Shown piece after piece: positions 18,352 through 25,368 of a stretch of 64,000 nucleotides of DNA. The translations under genes were made by a program, and so were the position numbers. The stretch lies in contig CAMLHZ010000009.1 of NCBI GenBank assembly GCA_946480085.1, positions 81,922 through 145,921 of the forward strand, in the 5' to 3' direction. The notes beneath the pieces were generated by a model. The model was not told the DNA's origin, did not search any database, and saw nothing but the letters and a program-made list of their open reading frames with translations. The stretch comes from an uncultured Flavobacteriales bacterium (lineage in GTDB: Bacteria; Bacteroidota; Bacteroidia; Flavobacteriales; Crocinitomicaceae). Positions within the stretch are counted from its first letter, which is position 1, and each line of letters opens with the position of its first letter.

Positions 18352-18417
18352 ATGAAAATGTCAAACAACTTCTTTAGCTATTATTTCTTCTGGACTCGGA
18401 TTGAGGCCCTGGACTAA
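18352..18417 (+). CDS. aromatic attenuator leader peptide (21 codons)
   Basis: A 21-codon ORF (ATG 18352, TAA 18415) whose residues 7-14 read FFSYYFFW: four Phe, two Tyr and one Trp in eight codons. It sits directly after a canonical promoter and about 30 nt before an intrinsic terminator. Downstream are pheA, an aminotransferase, tyrA and a DAHP synthase-chorismate mutase. By analogy with known trp and phe leaders, ribosome stalling at these codons when charged tRNA is scarce would report aromatic amino acid supply. It is too short to have another obvious role. Confidence 0.85.
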   Translation: MKMSNNFFSYYFFWTRIEALD

Positions 18418-18481
18418 TATTGCGTAAAAAGAAGTACGAAATAATACGAATCCCGGGTCTTACGATCCGGGATTTTTTTTT
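18379..18481 (+). promoter_or_regulatory. attenuator RNA with mutually exclusive hairpins
   Basis: Segment A (18379-18391, under the Tyr-Tyr-Phe-Phe codons) can pair with A' (18430-18446): 8 bp plus 5 bp around a 4-nt bulge. Segment B (18393-18402, GACTCGGATT) can pair with B' (18449-18459, AATCCCGGGTC): 10 bp with one bulged C. B' is also the 5' arm of the terminator. A-A' and B-B' cross in order, so they exclude each other. Stalling over A frees B to pair with B' and prevent termination. A ribosome at the stop codon covers B and lets the terminator form. Pairings were drawn by eye. Confidence 0.75.
18449..18481 (+). terminator. attenuator terminator before pheA
   Basis: An 11-bp stem (AATCCCGGGTC with GATCCGGGATT, one G-U pair), TTAC loop and a run of nine T residues lies between the leader peptide and the pheA start at 18490. 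A strong intrinsic terminator immediately upstream of a gene, after an aromatic leader ORF, indicates attenuation. Confidence 0.9.
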
Positions 18482-18489
18482 GATGTAAA

Positions 18490-19335
18490 ATGAAGAACAA
18501 ACAACAAATCGCCATTCAGGGAATTAAAGGTTGCTTTCACCAGCAAGCCGCTCACGACTATTTTCAGTCGGAGTTGAATTTCCTTGAATGTATGAATTTC
18601 AGAGAGCTGTGCGAACAGCTGAAGAATGGTTCTGCTGACTACGCAGTGATGGCCATTGAGAACACGATTGCAGGAAGCATTCTGCAAAATTATGCTCTGC
18701 TTCAGGAATATCGATTTTTTGTTTGTGGTGAAATCTATTTACCCATCAAAATGAATTTGCTTGCGCTTCGGGGAACAAAATTGGAAGAAATTCATTCTGT
18801 TTCCTCCCACCACATGGCGCTGAAGCAGTGCGAACAGTTTCTTCAAAATCTAAATAACGTTTCATTCATTGAAATGGAAGATACCGCACTGGCTGCGAAA
18901 AAGATTCAAGACAAACAGTTGACTGGACACGCCGCAATTGCAAATTCGCTTTCTGCTCAGTTGTACGACCTGGAAATGATCGCAGAAGGAATTGAGACGA
19001 ACAAGGCTAATTTTACAAGATTTCTGATCTTAAGCAAAGATGAAGTGAAGAACGAAAAAGCCAACAAAGCTTCACTTTTTCTCGAATTGAAACATGAAAC
19101 AGGTTCTTTGGTGGATGTTCTAGGTATTTTCAAGAAACAGGATTTGAATCTGACAAAAATCCAGTCGATTCCAATTCTTGGGAAACCTTACGAATATTCT
19201 TTCCATATCGATATGGAATGGAAACAACGAACTCAATTTGAAACAGTTCTCAGAGAAGTTAAAAATCTGGTTCAACAACTTTCAGTACTTGGTATTTACG
19301 AAAAATCATCATGGAATGGAATTGCTCAGAACTAA
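18490..19335 (+). CDS. pheA: prephenate dehydratase
   Basis: 281 residues. Converts prephenate to phenylpyruvate. The catalytic domain has GIKGCFHQQAAHDYF at the start, AIENTIAGSIL, and the Thr-Arg-Phe signature in NFTRFLIL. A C-terminal ACT domain (SLFLELKHETGSLVDVLGIF, then LTKIQSIPI) provides probable phenylalanine feedback inhibition. It has no fused chorismate mutase; that activity is supplied by the fusion protein encoded at 21430. It is the first gene after the attenuator. Confidence 0.95.
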   Translation: MKNKQQIAIQGIKGCFHQQAAHDYFQSELNFLECMNFRELCEQLKNGSADYAVMAIENTIAGSILQNYALLQEYRFFVCGEIYLPIKMNLLALRGTKLEEIHSVSSHHMALKQCEQFLQNLNNVSFIEMEDTALAAKKIQDKQLTGHAAIANSLSAQLYDLEMIAEGIETNKANFTRFLILSKDEVKNEKANKASLFLELKHETGSLVDVLGIFKKQDLNLTKIQSIPILGKPYEYSFHIDMEWKQRTQFETVLREVKNLVQQLSVLGIYEKSSWNGIAQN

Positions 19336-20500
19336 ATCAGTCATTGCGCCTGCGAGGAGATTGGCCAACGTTGAGGAATACTACTTTTCAAGGAAACTGG
19401 CTGAAATTGCTGCTCTGAACAAGGCGGGAAAAGAGGTTATCAATTTGGGAATAGGAAGTCCGGATTTAGCTCCTTCTGAAGCTACAATTCAGCGTTTGCA
19501 AGAAGTTGCTACAAATCCAAAAAGTCATGGTTACCAGAGTTATAAAGGAATTACTGCATTTCGAACTTCGATTTCCAATTGGATGAATCACACGTTCAAT
19601 GTTGATATTGATCCAGAAAGTGAAATTCTGCCATTGATGGGCTCCAAAGAAGGGATCATGCACATTTCTATGGCTTTTTTGAATCCCGGAGATGAAGTCC
19701 TGATTCCGAATCCTGGTTATCCAACTTACACCTCTGTAACCAATTTGGTCGGTGGAAAATGCCGTTACTATTCGGTAAACGAAGAAAATGATTTTGTCAT
19801 CGATTTTCACGCTTTGGAACAAACAGATCTATCAAAAGTAAAAATCATTTGGGTCAATTTTCCGCACATGCCAACGGGAATAAATGGAAGTAAAGAACTG
19901 TTCGAACGGTTGATCGAATTTGCTCACAAGCATGAAATTCTGATTGTAAATGACAATCCGTACAGCTTAATACTGAACGATGAACCAATTTCCATTTTGA
20001 GCATCCCCGGAGCAAGAGACGTTGCCATTGAGTTGAACTCACTGAGTAAATCGCACAATATGGCGGGTTGGAGAATTGGATGGATTGCAGGAAATGAAGA
20101 GCTTCTCTCTACCATTTTGAAAGTAAAAAGCAATATGGATTCGGGGATGTTCCTTGGACTGCAAGAAGCCGCAATCACTGCTTTGAAAAACGATAAATCA
20201 TGGCACCATGCGCAAAGCACAATCTACTCAGAGCGAAAAGAAATTGCACTAAAGATTATGAGGGAATTGGATTGTTCTGTGAAGCAGAATCAAGTTGGAC
20301 TGTTTGTTTGGGGAAAAATCTCAAAAACCGTTTCAGTCGAAGAACTTGTAGATGATCTACTGTACAACGCAGAAGTGTTTATCACACCCGGATTCATTTT
20401 CGGAACCGAAGGAAATCACCACATTCGAATTTCTTTGTGTTCAACTATTGAAACATTGACGAATGCATTAAACAGAATTAAAAAATGGAAACTCAAATGA
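19316..20500 (+). CDS. class I/II pyridoxal-phosphate aminotransferase, probably aromatic
   Basis: About 394 residues from the ATG at 19316 (MELLRTKSVIAP). A longer in-frame opening to 19178 only reads through pheA in another frame and is unlikely. The PLP lysine lies in SLSKSHNMAGWRIGW. VNDNPYSLIL carries the conserved Asn-Asp/Tyr and the C-terminus has HHIRISLC with the carboxylate-binding Arg. Sitting between pheA and tyrA, overlapping both (20 and 16 nt), it most likely transaminates phenylpyruvate and 4-hydroxyphenylpyruvate. That assignment is from context. Confidence 0.88.
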   Translation: MELLRTKSVIAPARRLANVEEYYFSRKLAEIAALNKAGKEVINLGIGSPDLAPSEATIQRLQEVATNPKSHGYQSYKGITAFRTSISNWMNHTFNVDIDPESEILPLMGSKEGIMHISMAFLNPGDEVLIPNPGYPTYTSVTNLVGGKCRYYSVNEENDFVIDFHALEQTDLSKVKIIWVNFPHMPTGINGSKELFERLIEFAHKHEILIVNDNPYSLILNDEPISILSIPGARDVAIELNSLSKSHNMAGWRIGWIAGNEELLSTILKVKSNMDSGMFLGLQEAAITALKNDKSWHHAQSTIYSERKEIALKIMRELDCSVKQNQVGLFVWGKISKTVSVEELVDDLLYNAEVFITPGFIFGTEGNHHIRISLCSTIETLTNALNRIKKWKLK

Positions 20501-21342
20501 ACGTTGGAATAATCGGACTCGGTTTAATTGGTGGATCACTGGCTATTTCCCTTCGGAAAAATGGTTTTGCATCTCAGATATTCTCTTCCTTTTTTAGTGA
20601 AGAAGAATCGAAAATTGCATTGGAAAAAGGCTTGGTTGATGATGTGCTTTCCTTTGAACAAATTTGCAGTACTTGTGATATCATAATTCTTGCAACACCG
20701 GTAGAGGCAATCCAAAAATCGCTTCCAAAAGTGCTGGATCTTATTCATGAGCATGCCGTTGTAACAGATGTAGGATCTACAAAAAAAACAATCTGCGAAA
20801 CCGTTTCTGCACACCCTAAACGTAACCAATTCGTTGCAGCTCACCCAATTGCAGGAACAGAAAATAGCGGCCCTGGTGCGGCAATCGACGGATTATTTAA
20901 CGGAAAGTTGAACATTATTTGTGAAGCAGAGAAATCTGACAAATTAGCCGTAAATAATGTAATTGAACTCTTTGAATCTGTTGGAATGCATACTACCTTT
21001 AGGGATGCCGACGAACATGACAGACAGTTGGCATACGTGAGTCATTTGTCGCACGTTTCCTCTTTTATGCTTGGATTAACAGTATTGAATATGGAGAAAG
21101 ATGAGGAGAATATCTTCAACTTGGCAGGTTCAGGTTTCGAATCTACCGTTCGTTTAGCAAAGAGTTCGCCCGAAATGTGGAGCTCCATATTTGCTCAAAA
21201 CAAATCCAATATTCTTACTGCACTTGGAAGTTATATTGAAAATCTGAATGCATTTTATCAGCTGATAGAAAACGACAAAACGCAGGAAACAAAAAAATTA
21301 ATGATTGCGGCAAATGAAGTTCGCAGAATACTAAAGAAATAA
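20485..21342 (+). CDS. tyrA: prephenate dehydrogenase
   Basis: 285 residues. Oxidatively decarboxylates prephenate to 4-hydroxyphenylpyruvate. The N-terminal Rossmann motif is GIIGLGLIGGSLA. TDVGSTKKTI and HPIAGTENSGPGAA hold catalytic and prephenate-binding residues, and HLSHVSSFML is conserved in the dimerisation domain. It starts inside the aminotransferase gene (16-nt overlap). A second Met four codons on (MNVGII) is an alternative start. Confidence 0.94.
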   Translation: METQMNVGIIGLGLIGGSLAISLRKNGFASQIFSSFFSEEESKIALEKGLVDDVLSFEQICSTCDIIILATPVEAIQKSLPKVLDLIHEHAVVTDVGSTKKTICETVSAHPKRNQFVAAHPIAGTENSGPGAAIDGLFNGKLNIICEAEKSDKLAVNNVIELFESVGMHTTFRDADEHDRQLAYVSHLSHVSSFMLGLTVLNMEKDEENIFNLAGSGFESTVRLAKSSPEMWSSIFAQNKSNILTALGSYIENLNAFYQLIENDKTQETKKLMIAANEVRRILKK

Positions 21343-21343
21343 T

Positions 21344-21415
21344 ATCTCGACTACGCTCGATAACCTTAAGCAAAAACTAAAGGTGACTGAAATGTTGACT
21401 GAGCGGAGTCGAAGG
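21344..21415. repeat. inverted pair of REP-like elements inside the aromatic operon
   Basis: ATCTCGACTACGCTCGATAA begins the first arm (21344-21365); ACTGAGCGGAGTCGAAGG (21398-21415) is the second, inverted arm. They fill the 87-bp spacer between tyrA and the DAHP synthase gene and could form an mRNA hairpin there. Confidence 0.7.
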
Positions 21416-21429
21416 CAAACTTATTACAA

Positions 21430-22533
21430 ATGGAAATAAATCTAAATATCACAAAATTCGAAGATTGGGTAAGTCCAACTGTCGATAATGTATTGATCAG
21501 CGGACCTTGCAGTGCTGAAAGTGAAGAACAAATGCTGGCTACAGCAAGAGAAATAGTAAAGGCTTTTCCGAACAATATTTTCCGTGCCGGAATCTGGAAA
21601 CCACGTACACGTCCAAATGCTTTTGAAGGTGTTGGAAGTATCGGTTTGGATTGGATGAAAACCGTAAAACAAGAAACAGGAATGCGCACTGCGACGGAAG
21701 TAGCGAACGCAAAACACGTTGAAGAATGTTTAAAAGCCGGAATTGATGTGCTTTGGGTTGGTGCGAGAACAACTGTGAATCCGTTTTCTGTGCAGGAAAT
21801 TGCTGATGCTTTGAAAGGTGTCGACATTCCTGTTCTTGTCAAAAATCCTGTGAATCCTGATTTGCAATTGTGGATTGGTGCTTTAGAGCGTTTGAATCAA
21901 GCGGGAATCACAAAAATCGGGGCTATTCACCGTGGTTGTTCATCTACCGTGAAAAGTAAATACCGAAATGCACCCAACTGGAACATGGCCATTGAATTGA
22001 TGCGTTTAATTCCGAATCTTCCCGTGATTTGCGATCCAAGTCATATTGGCGGAAGAAGAGATTTGATTGAACCACTTTCTCAAAAAGCAATGGATTTAGA
22101 AATGCGTGGTTTGATGATAGAAACGCATATCAATCCGGCAGTGGCATTGAGTGATGCAGCCCAGCAAGTAACTCCGGAATCACTAATTGCAATGATTCAC
22201 CGTTTGGAATTGCGTTCACTGCACGCAAAAGCTGCTCCGGCAGAAAAACAACTGGTAATGCTTAGAAAGCAAATCGACAAAGCAGACGATAAGCTCTTGA
22301 AATTACTTGCAGAGCGTAGAGACATTATTGAAAAGATCGGTGAATTCAAGCGAGATAATAATCTTACAGTTCTGCAATTGAATCGTTGGGACGAAGTATT
22401 GAAAAAGCGGTTAAGTCAGGCTGAAGAATTGAATCTGAATCCTGTTTTCATTGAGAAATTTCTAACTGCAATGCATGAGGAATCGATTGCTATTCAGGTC
22501 AAAATCCTAAACAAGGCCTCAGAACAAGTATAG
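21430..22533 (+). CDS. bifunctional DAHP synthase (type I beta-like) / chorismate mutase
   Basis: 367 residues. The N-terminal about 260 residues are a KDO8P/DAHP synthase barrel: LISGPCSAES, FRAGIWKPRTRP, GAIHRGCSS and VICDPSHIGGRRD. The C-terminal about 95 residues are an AroQ-type chorismate mutase helical domain (LRKQIDKADDKLLKLLAERR, then IGEFKRDNN). One polypeptide thus provides the first committed aromatic step and the chorismate-to-prephenate step, with prephenate feeding the pheA and tyrA products encoded upstream. The fused mutase may let prephenate or chorismate control the synthase, as in related fusions. Confidence 0.94.
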   Translation: MEINLNITKFEDWVSPTVDNVLISGPCSAESEEQMLATAREIVKAFPNNIFRAGIWKPRTRPNAFEGVGSIGLDWMKTVKQETGMRTATEVANAKHVEECLKAGIDVLWVGARTTVNPFSVQEIADALKGVDIPVLVKNPVNPDLQLWIGALERLNQAGITKIGAIHRGCSSTVKSKYRNAPNWNMAIELMRLIPNLPVICDPSHIGGRRDLIEPLSQKAMDLEMRGLMIETHINPAVALSDAAQQVTPESLIAMIHRLELRSLHAKAAPAEKQLVMLRKQIDKADDKLLKLLAERRDIIEKIGEFKRDNNLTVLQLNRWDEVLKKRLSQAEELNLNPVFIEKFLTAMHEESIAIQVKILNKASEQV

Positions 22534-22585
22534 GTTGGATCGACCAGCCGATCACTTTCCCTCAAAGACACAAACATTGTGCGCT

Positions 22586-22618
22586 TAACGGACGCCCTCC
22601 TAATTTGCGAGTCCGTTA
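22586..22618. repeat. inverted repeat in spacer after the aromatic operon
   Basis: TAACGGAC (22586-22593) and GTCCGTTA (22611-22618) form a stem with a 17-nt loop. A wider, weaker inverted relation (CACAAACATTGTGCGC against GCGCATTTGTGGG) encloses it, giving a structured unit from about 22560 to 22662. There is no T tract, so it looks more like a palindromic repeat than a terminator. Confidence 0.5.
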
Positions 22619-22710
22619 GGCGAGCCAACAACGAAGTCGTATTTGCGCATTTGTGGGAAAAGAACTAAATCTTCAGTAAGAAAGTGTAAATGGTATTAAG
22701 TCCATATATG

Positions 22711-22718
22711 TATCTTTG
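22711..22718 (+). promoter_or_regulatory. Bacteroidota -7 box for the FKBP gene
   Basis: TATCTTTG fits TAnnTTTG and lies 14 nt before the ATG at 22733. No clear TTG is seen at -33. Confidence 0.5.
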
Positions 22719-22732
22719 CCAAAATTTTTTAA

Positions 22733-23239
22733 ATGAAAGTAGACGTAAACACAGTTGTTACCCTGAATTACTCATTGAGCGACAACGAGACAAAAGAGCA
22801 CATCGAAGCTACATCAAATGATCGTCCAATGCAGTTTTTATACGGTGTTGAGCGTTTATTACCAACTTTCGAAGAGGAAATTCATGGATTGTCGGCTGGT
22901 GAAACAGCAACTTTTTCTGTGAAAAGTGAAGATGCATACGGTGTACACTCTCCAGAGAAAATTGTTCCAATTCCATTGAATGTTTTTCAAGATGAAACAG
23001 GAAAAATCAACGAAGAAATTATCAAAGTTGGTGCCTTATTGCCAATGTCGGATAACGAAGGAAATCAATTGACTGGACGTATTTTGACAATGGATGAAAA
23101 CGAAATTCAAATGGATTTCAATCACCCGCTGGCCGGAACAGAGTTGTTGTTCGATGTAACAATTTTAGACGTTCGTGAAGCTACTGCTGACGAGATTGCG
23201 CACGGTCACACACATGGTGAACACGGACACCACCACTAA
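22733..23239 (+). CDS. FKBP-type peptidyl-prolyl isomerase, SlyD-like, His-rich tail
   Basis: 168 residues without a signal peptide, so cytoplasmic. The FKBP half (about 1-70 and 130-150) surrounds an inserted flap domain (about 70-130, PIPLNVFQ ... TGRILTMDENEIQMDFNHPLAG), the SlyD architecture for chaperone plus prolyl isomerase activity. The C-terminus ends in HGHTHGEHGHHH, which should bind Ni or similar metals. Whether it helps metallate hydrogenase or urease is unknown; none is seen here. Confidence 0.9.
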   Translation: MKVDVNTVVTLNYSLSDNETKEHIEATSNDRPMQFLYGVERLLPTFEEEIHGLSAGETATFSVKSEDAYGVHSPEKIVPIPLNVFQDETGKINEEIIKVGALLPMSDNEGNQLTGRILTMDENEIQMDFNHPLAGTELLFDVTILDVREATADEIAHGHTHGEHGHHH

Positions 23240-23263
23240 AAAGACTTTAGAGGAAAGACTATA

Positions 23264-23301
23264 GACAAAGGACAGTTTCGCATGCGGAATTGTCCTTTGT
23301 C
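23264..23301. terminator. long hairpin after the FKBP gene
   Basis: A 17-bp stem with two G-U pairs and a CATG loop (centre at 23281-23284, outer arms GACAAAGGACA and TGTCCTTTGTC) starts about 25 nt after the stop codon. The T tract is weak (CATTTCTT), so it may terminate or stabilise the transcript end. Confidence 0.6.
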
Positions 23302-23379
23302 ATTTCTTAAAAAATCATAACCGTGAATAAGTCTTTTGTCTTAAGTCCAAAAGCGAAGCGGTCTTAAGTCTAAAAAGAA

Positions 23380-23387
23380 TATCTTCG
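23380..23387 (+). promoter_or_regulatory. -7 box for the ABC transporter operon
   Basis: TATCTTCG is one base off TAnnTTTG and lies 20 nt before the ATG at 23408. Confidence 0.4.
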
Positions 23388-23407
23388 TACAACACATTCA
23401 TCTTCCC

Positions 23408-24184
23408 ATGATAAAAGTTGAGAATCTTGTTAAAACCTTCGAGCTGAATCGTCAGCAACGCAAGGAATTAAACACCAAAGAACATACAGTTACCGCTGTT
23501 CAGGACGTTAGTTTTACGTGCGAACCCGGAAAAGTTCATGCCTTACTTGGCGCTAACGGAGCCGGAAAAACAACCACGCTTCGTATGATGTCGACCATTT
23601 TCAAACCTACTTCGGGTTCTATTGAAATTGCAGGCATTGACGCATTAAAGAATCCGGAAGAAGCACGAAAACATATCGGATTCCTTACAGGTTCAGCAGG
23701 TTTGTATGCGCGTTTGACACCTAGCGAGTTGGTAGATTACTTTGGTTCGCTGTACGGGATTTCAAAAGCAGATGTTCAAATCAGAAAGAAGAAATTGTTC
23801 GATTTGTTGGATATGCATGAGTTTCAAAACAAACGTATCGGAAAATTGAGTACAGGTATGAAACAGCGCGTTTCTATTTGTAGAACAATGATCCATGATC
23901 CACAGGTGATTTTGTTTGACGAACCAACAAGTGGATTGGATGTGATTACCGCTGCAGCAATTATTGAGCTGATCAAGCAATGTAAGAACGAAGGTAAAAC
24001 AGTGATCTTCTCTAGCCATATTATGGGAGAAGTTGATTTACTATCAGACAACATCACCATTATTCACAAAGGAAAAACAGTGGTGAATTCTACTATGGAC
24101 GACTTTAGATCAACCATGCAGGCTCCAAATCTTACTGCCGAATTCATCCGAGTTGTTAACCAACAAGAAACTGTATCGCTATGA
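23408..24184 (+). CDS. ABC transporter ATP-binding protein (NatA-like)
   Basis: 258 residues. Walker A GANGAGKTTT, Q-loop region after FLTGSAGLYARL, ABC signature LSTGMKQRV, Walker B VILFDEPTSG, and the H-loop in SSHIMGEV are all intact. The next gene, a multi-span ABC-2 permease, overlaps by 4 nt, so the two form an exporter. NatAB exports Na+ in Bacillus; the substrate here is not shown by sequence. Confidence 0.92.
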   Translation: MIKVENLVKTFELNRQQRKELNTKEHTVTAVQDVSFTCEPGKVHALLGANGAGKTTTLRMMSTIFKPTSGSIEIAGIDALKNPEEARKHIGFLTGSAGLYARLTPSELVDYFGSLYGISKADVQIRKKKLFDLLDMHEFQNKRIGKLSTGMKQRVSICRTMIHDPQVILFDEPTSGLDVITAAAIIELIKQCKNEGKTVIFSSHIMGEVDLLSDNITIIHKGKTVVNSTMDDFRSTMQAPNLTAEFIRVVNQQETVSL

Positions 24185-25368
24185 TTTTCAATGTCTATAA
24201 AAAAGAAATAAAAGATACGTTGCGCGATCGCAGAACGATTATCATGATGATTGTTATTCCGACCTTGGTTTTCCCAATCATTATGAACGTTTACCTGAAG
24301 ATTTCGGACAAATTTGCTGCCGATACGGAAGCGAAAAAGATCAAGATCGGATTGGTATCCAATCAAGCTGGAAAATTTGAAGAAGAATTAACCAAATTGC
24401 CTGACGAATTAGGTAAAAAGGAGTTCATTCCATATGCGGATACAAACAAACTCAAGAAAGACATTCAGGATAAGAAGATTGAATTGGGTTGTTATGTATC
24501 TCCTAACGAACAGGAGAAAATAGACAAACTTGAGCCAGTTACCATTACGGTTTACCACGATGGAACTGATTTAGGAATGAAAGAGCGTTTTCAAGCTTAT
24601 GTTTCAGTGATTGAGACAAAAATGAAAAAGGAACGTTACTCAAAACTGAAAATTCAGGAAACCAGTATTACTCCTTTGGCTGTCGACTATTCAAACGTGG
24701 CATCTGATAAAGAAATGTTCGGAAAATTGGCCGGAGGTATTCTACCCTATTTCTTCATTGCTTTCGGTTTCATGGGTTGTATGTATCCTGCTATCGATTT
24801 GTTTACTGGAGAAAAAGAGCGTGGAACACTGGAAACCTTGCTTACAACTCCAGTGAAGCGTTGGAAGATCCTGATTGGAAAAATGTTGGTGGTAGTAACT
24901 TCCGGAGTTATGGCTTCTACCTTTAGTTTAGTCGGACTTTTCCTTTCTATCGAATCATTAGATCCGCAAAAAGCGCCGGAATTGATTGCCATTGTAAACG
25001 ACATTCTGAGTCCAGCTTTCATTTTAATGCTTTATGTTTTGTTGATTCCAATGATCTTTTTCTTTGCTGGAATCATGGTTCCAATTGCCATTCGTGCAAA
25101 AAGTTTCAAAGAAGCACAAAGTATCATTTCACCATTGAATATGTTAGTCGTTCTTCCTGGAATGGTTGGTTTTTTCCCTGGAATCGAATTAAATTATGTG
25201 ACAGCAGTTATTCCGGTGATTAACGTTGTTTTGGCTACGAAAGAACTCATTGCTGGGACTTTGGAAATTCAGTACATCGCTTTGTCCTTTGGAGTAATGG
25301 TTTCACTTGCCATTTTCGTAGTTCTATTATCGAACCGCAAATTTGAAAGCGAACGAAGTTTATTGTAG
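24181..25368 (+). CDS. ABC-2 family permease (NatB-like)
   Basis: 395 residues. One N-terminal membrane segment (about 18-38) is followed by a large extracytoplasmic domain (about 45-180), then five to six segments including GGILPYFFIAFGFMGC and FTGEKERGTLETLLTTPV, the conserved ABC-2 cytoplasmic motif. It pairs with the ATPase encoded just upstream (ATGA overlap). The RluA-like gene begins on the last base of its stop codon. Confidence 0.9.
   Translation: MIFNVYKKEIKDTLRDRRTIIMMIVIPTLVFPIIMNVYLKISDKFAADTEAKKIKIGLVSNQAGKFEEELTKLPDELGKKEFIPYADTNKLKKDIQDKKIELGCYVSPNEQEKIDKLEPVTITVYHDGTDLGMKERFQAYVSVIETKMKKERYSKLKIQETSITPLAVDYSNVASDKEMFGKLAGGILPYFFIAFGFMGCMYPAIDLFTGEKERGTLETLLTTPVKRWKILIGKMLVVVTSGVMASTFSLVGLFLSIESLDPQKAPELIAIVNDILSPAFILMLYVLLIPMIFFFAGIMVPIAIRAKSFKEAQSIISPLNMLVVLPGMVGFFPGIELNYVTAVIPVINVVLATKELIAGTLEIQYIALSFGVMVSLAIFVVLLSNRKFESERSLL

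Noticed and set aside
19178..19315. Upstream extension of the aminotransferase to 19178
   Set aside because: The added 46 residues only read pheA in another frame; family homology starts after the ATG at 19316.
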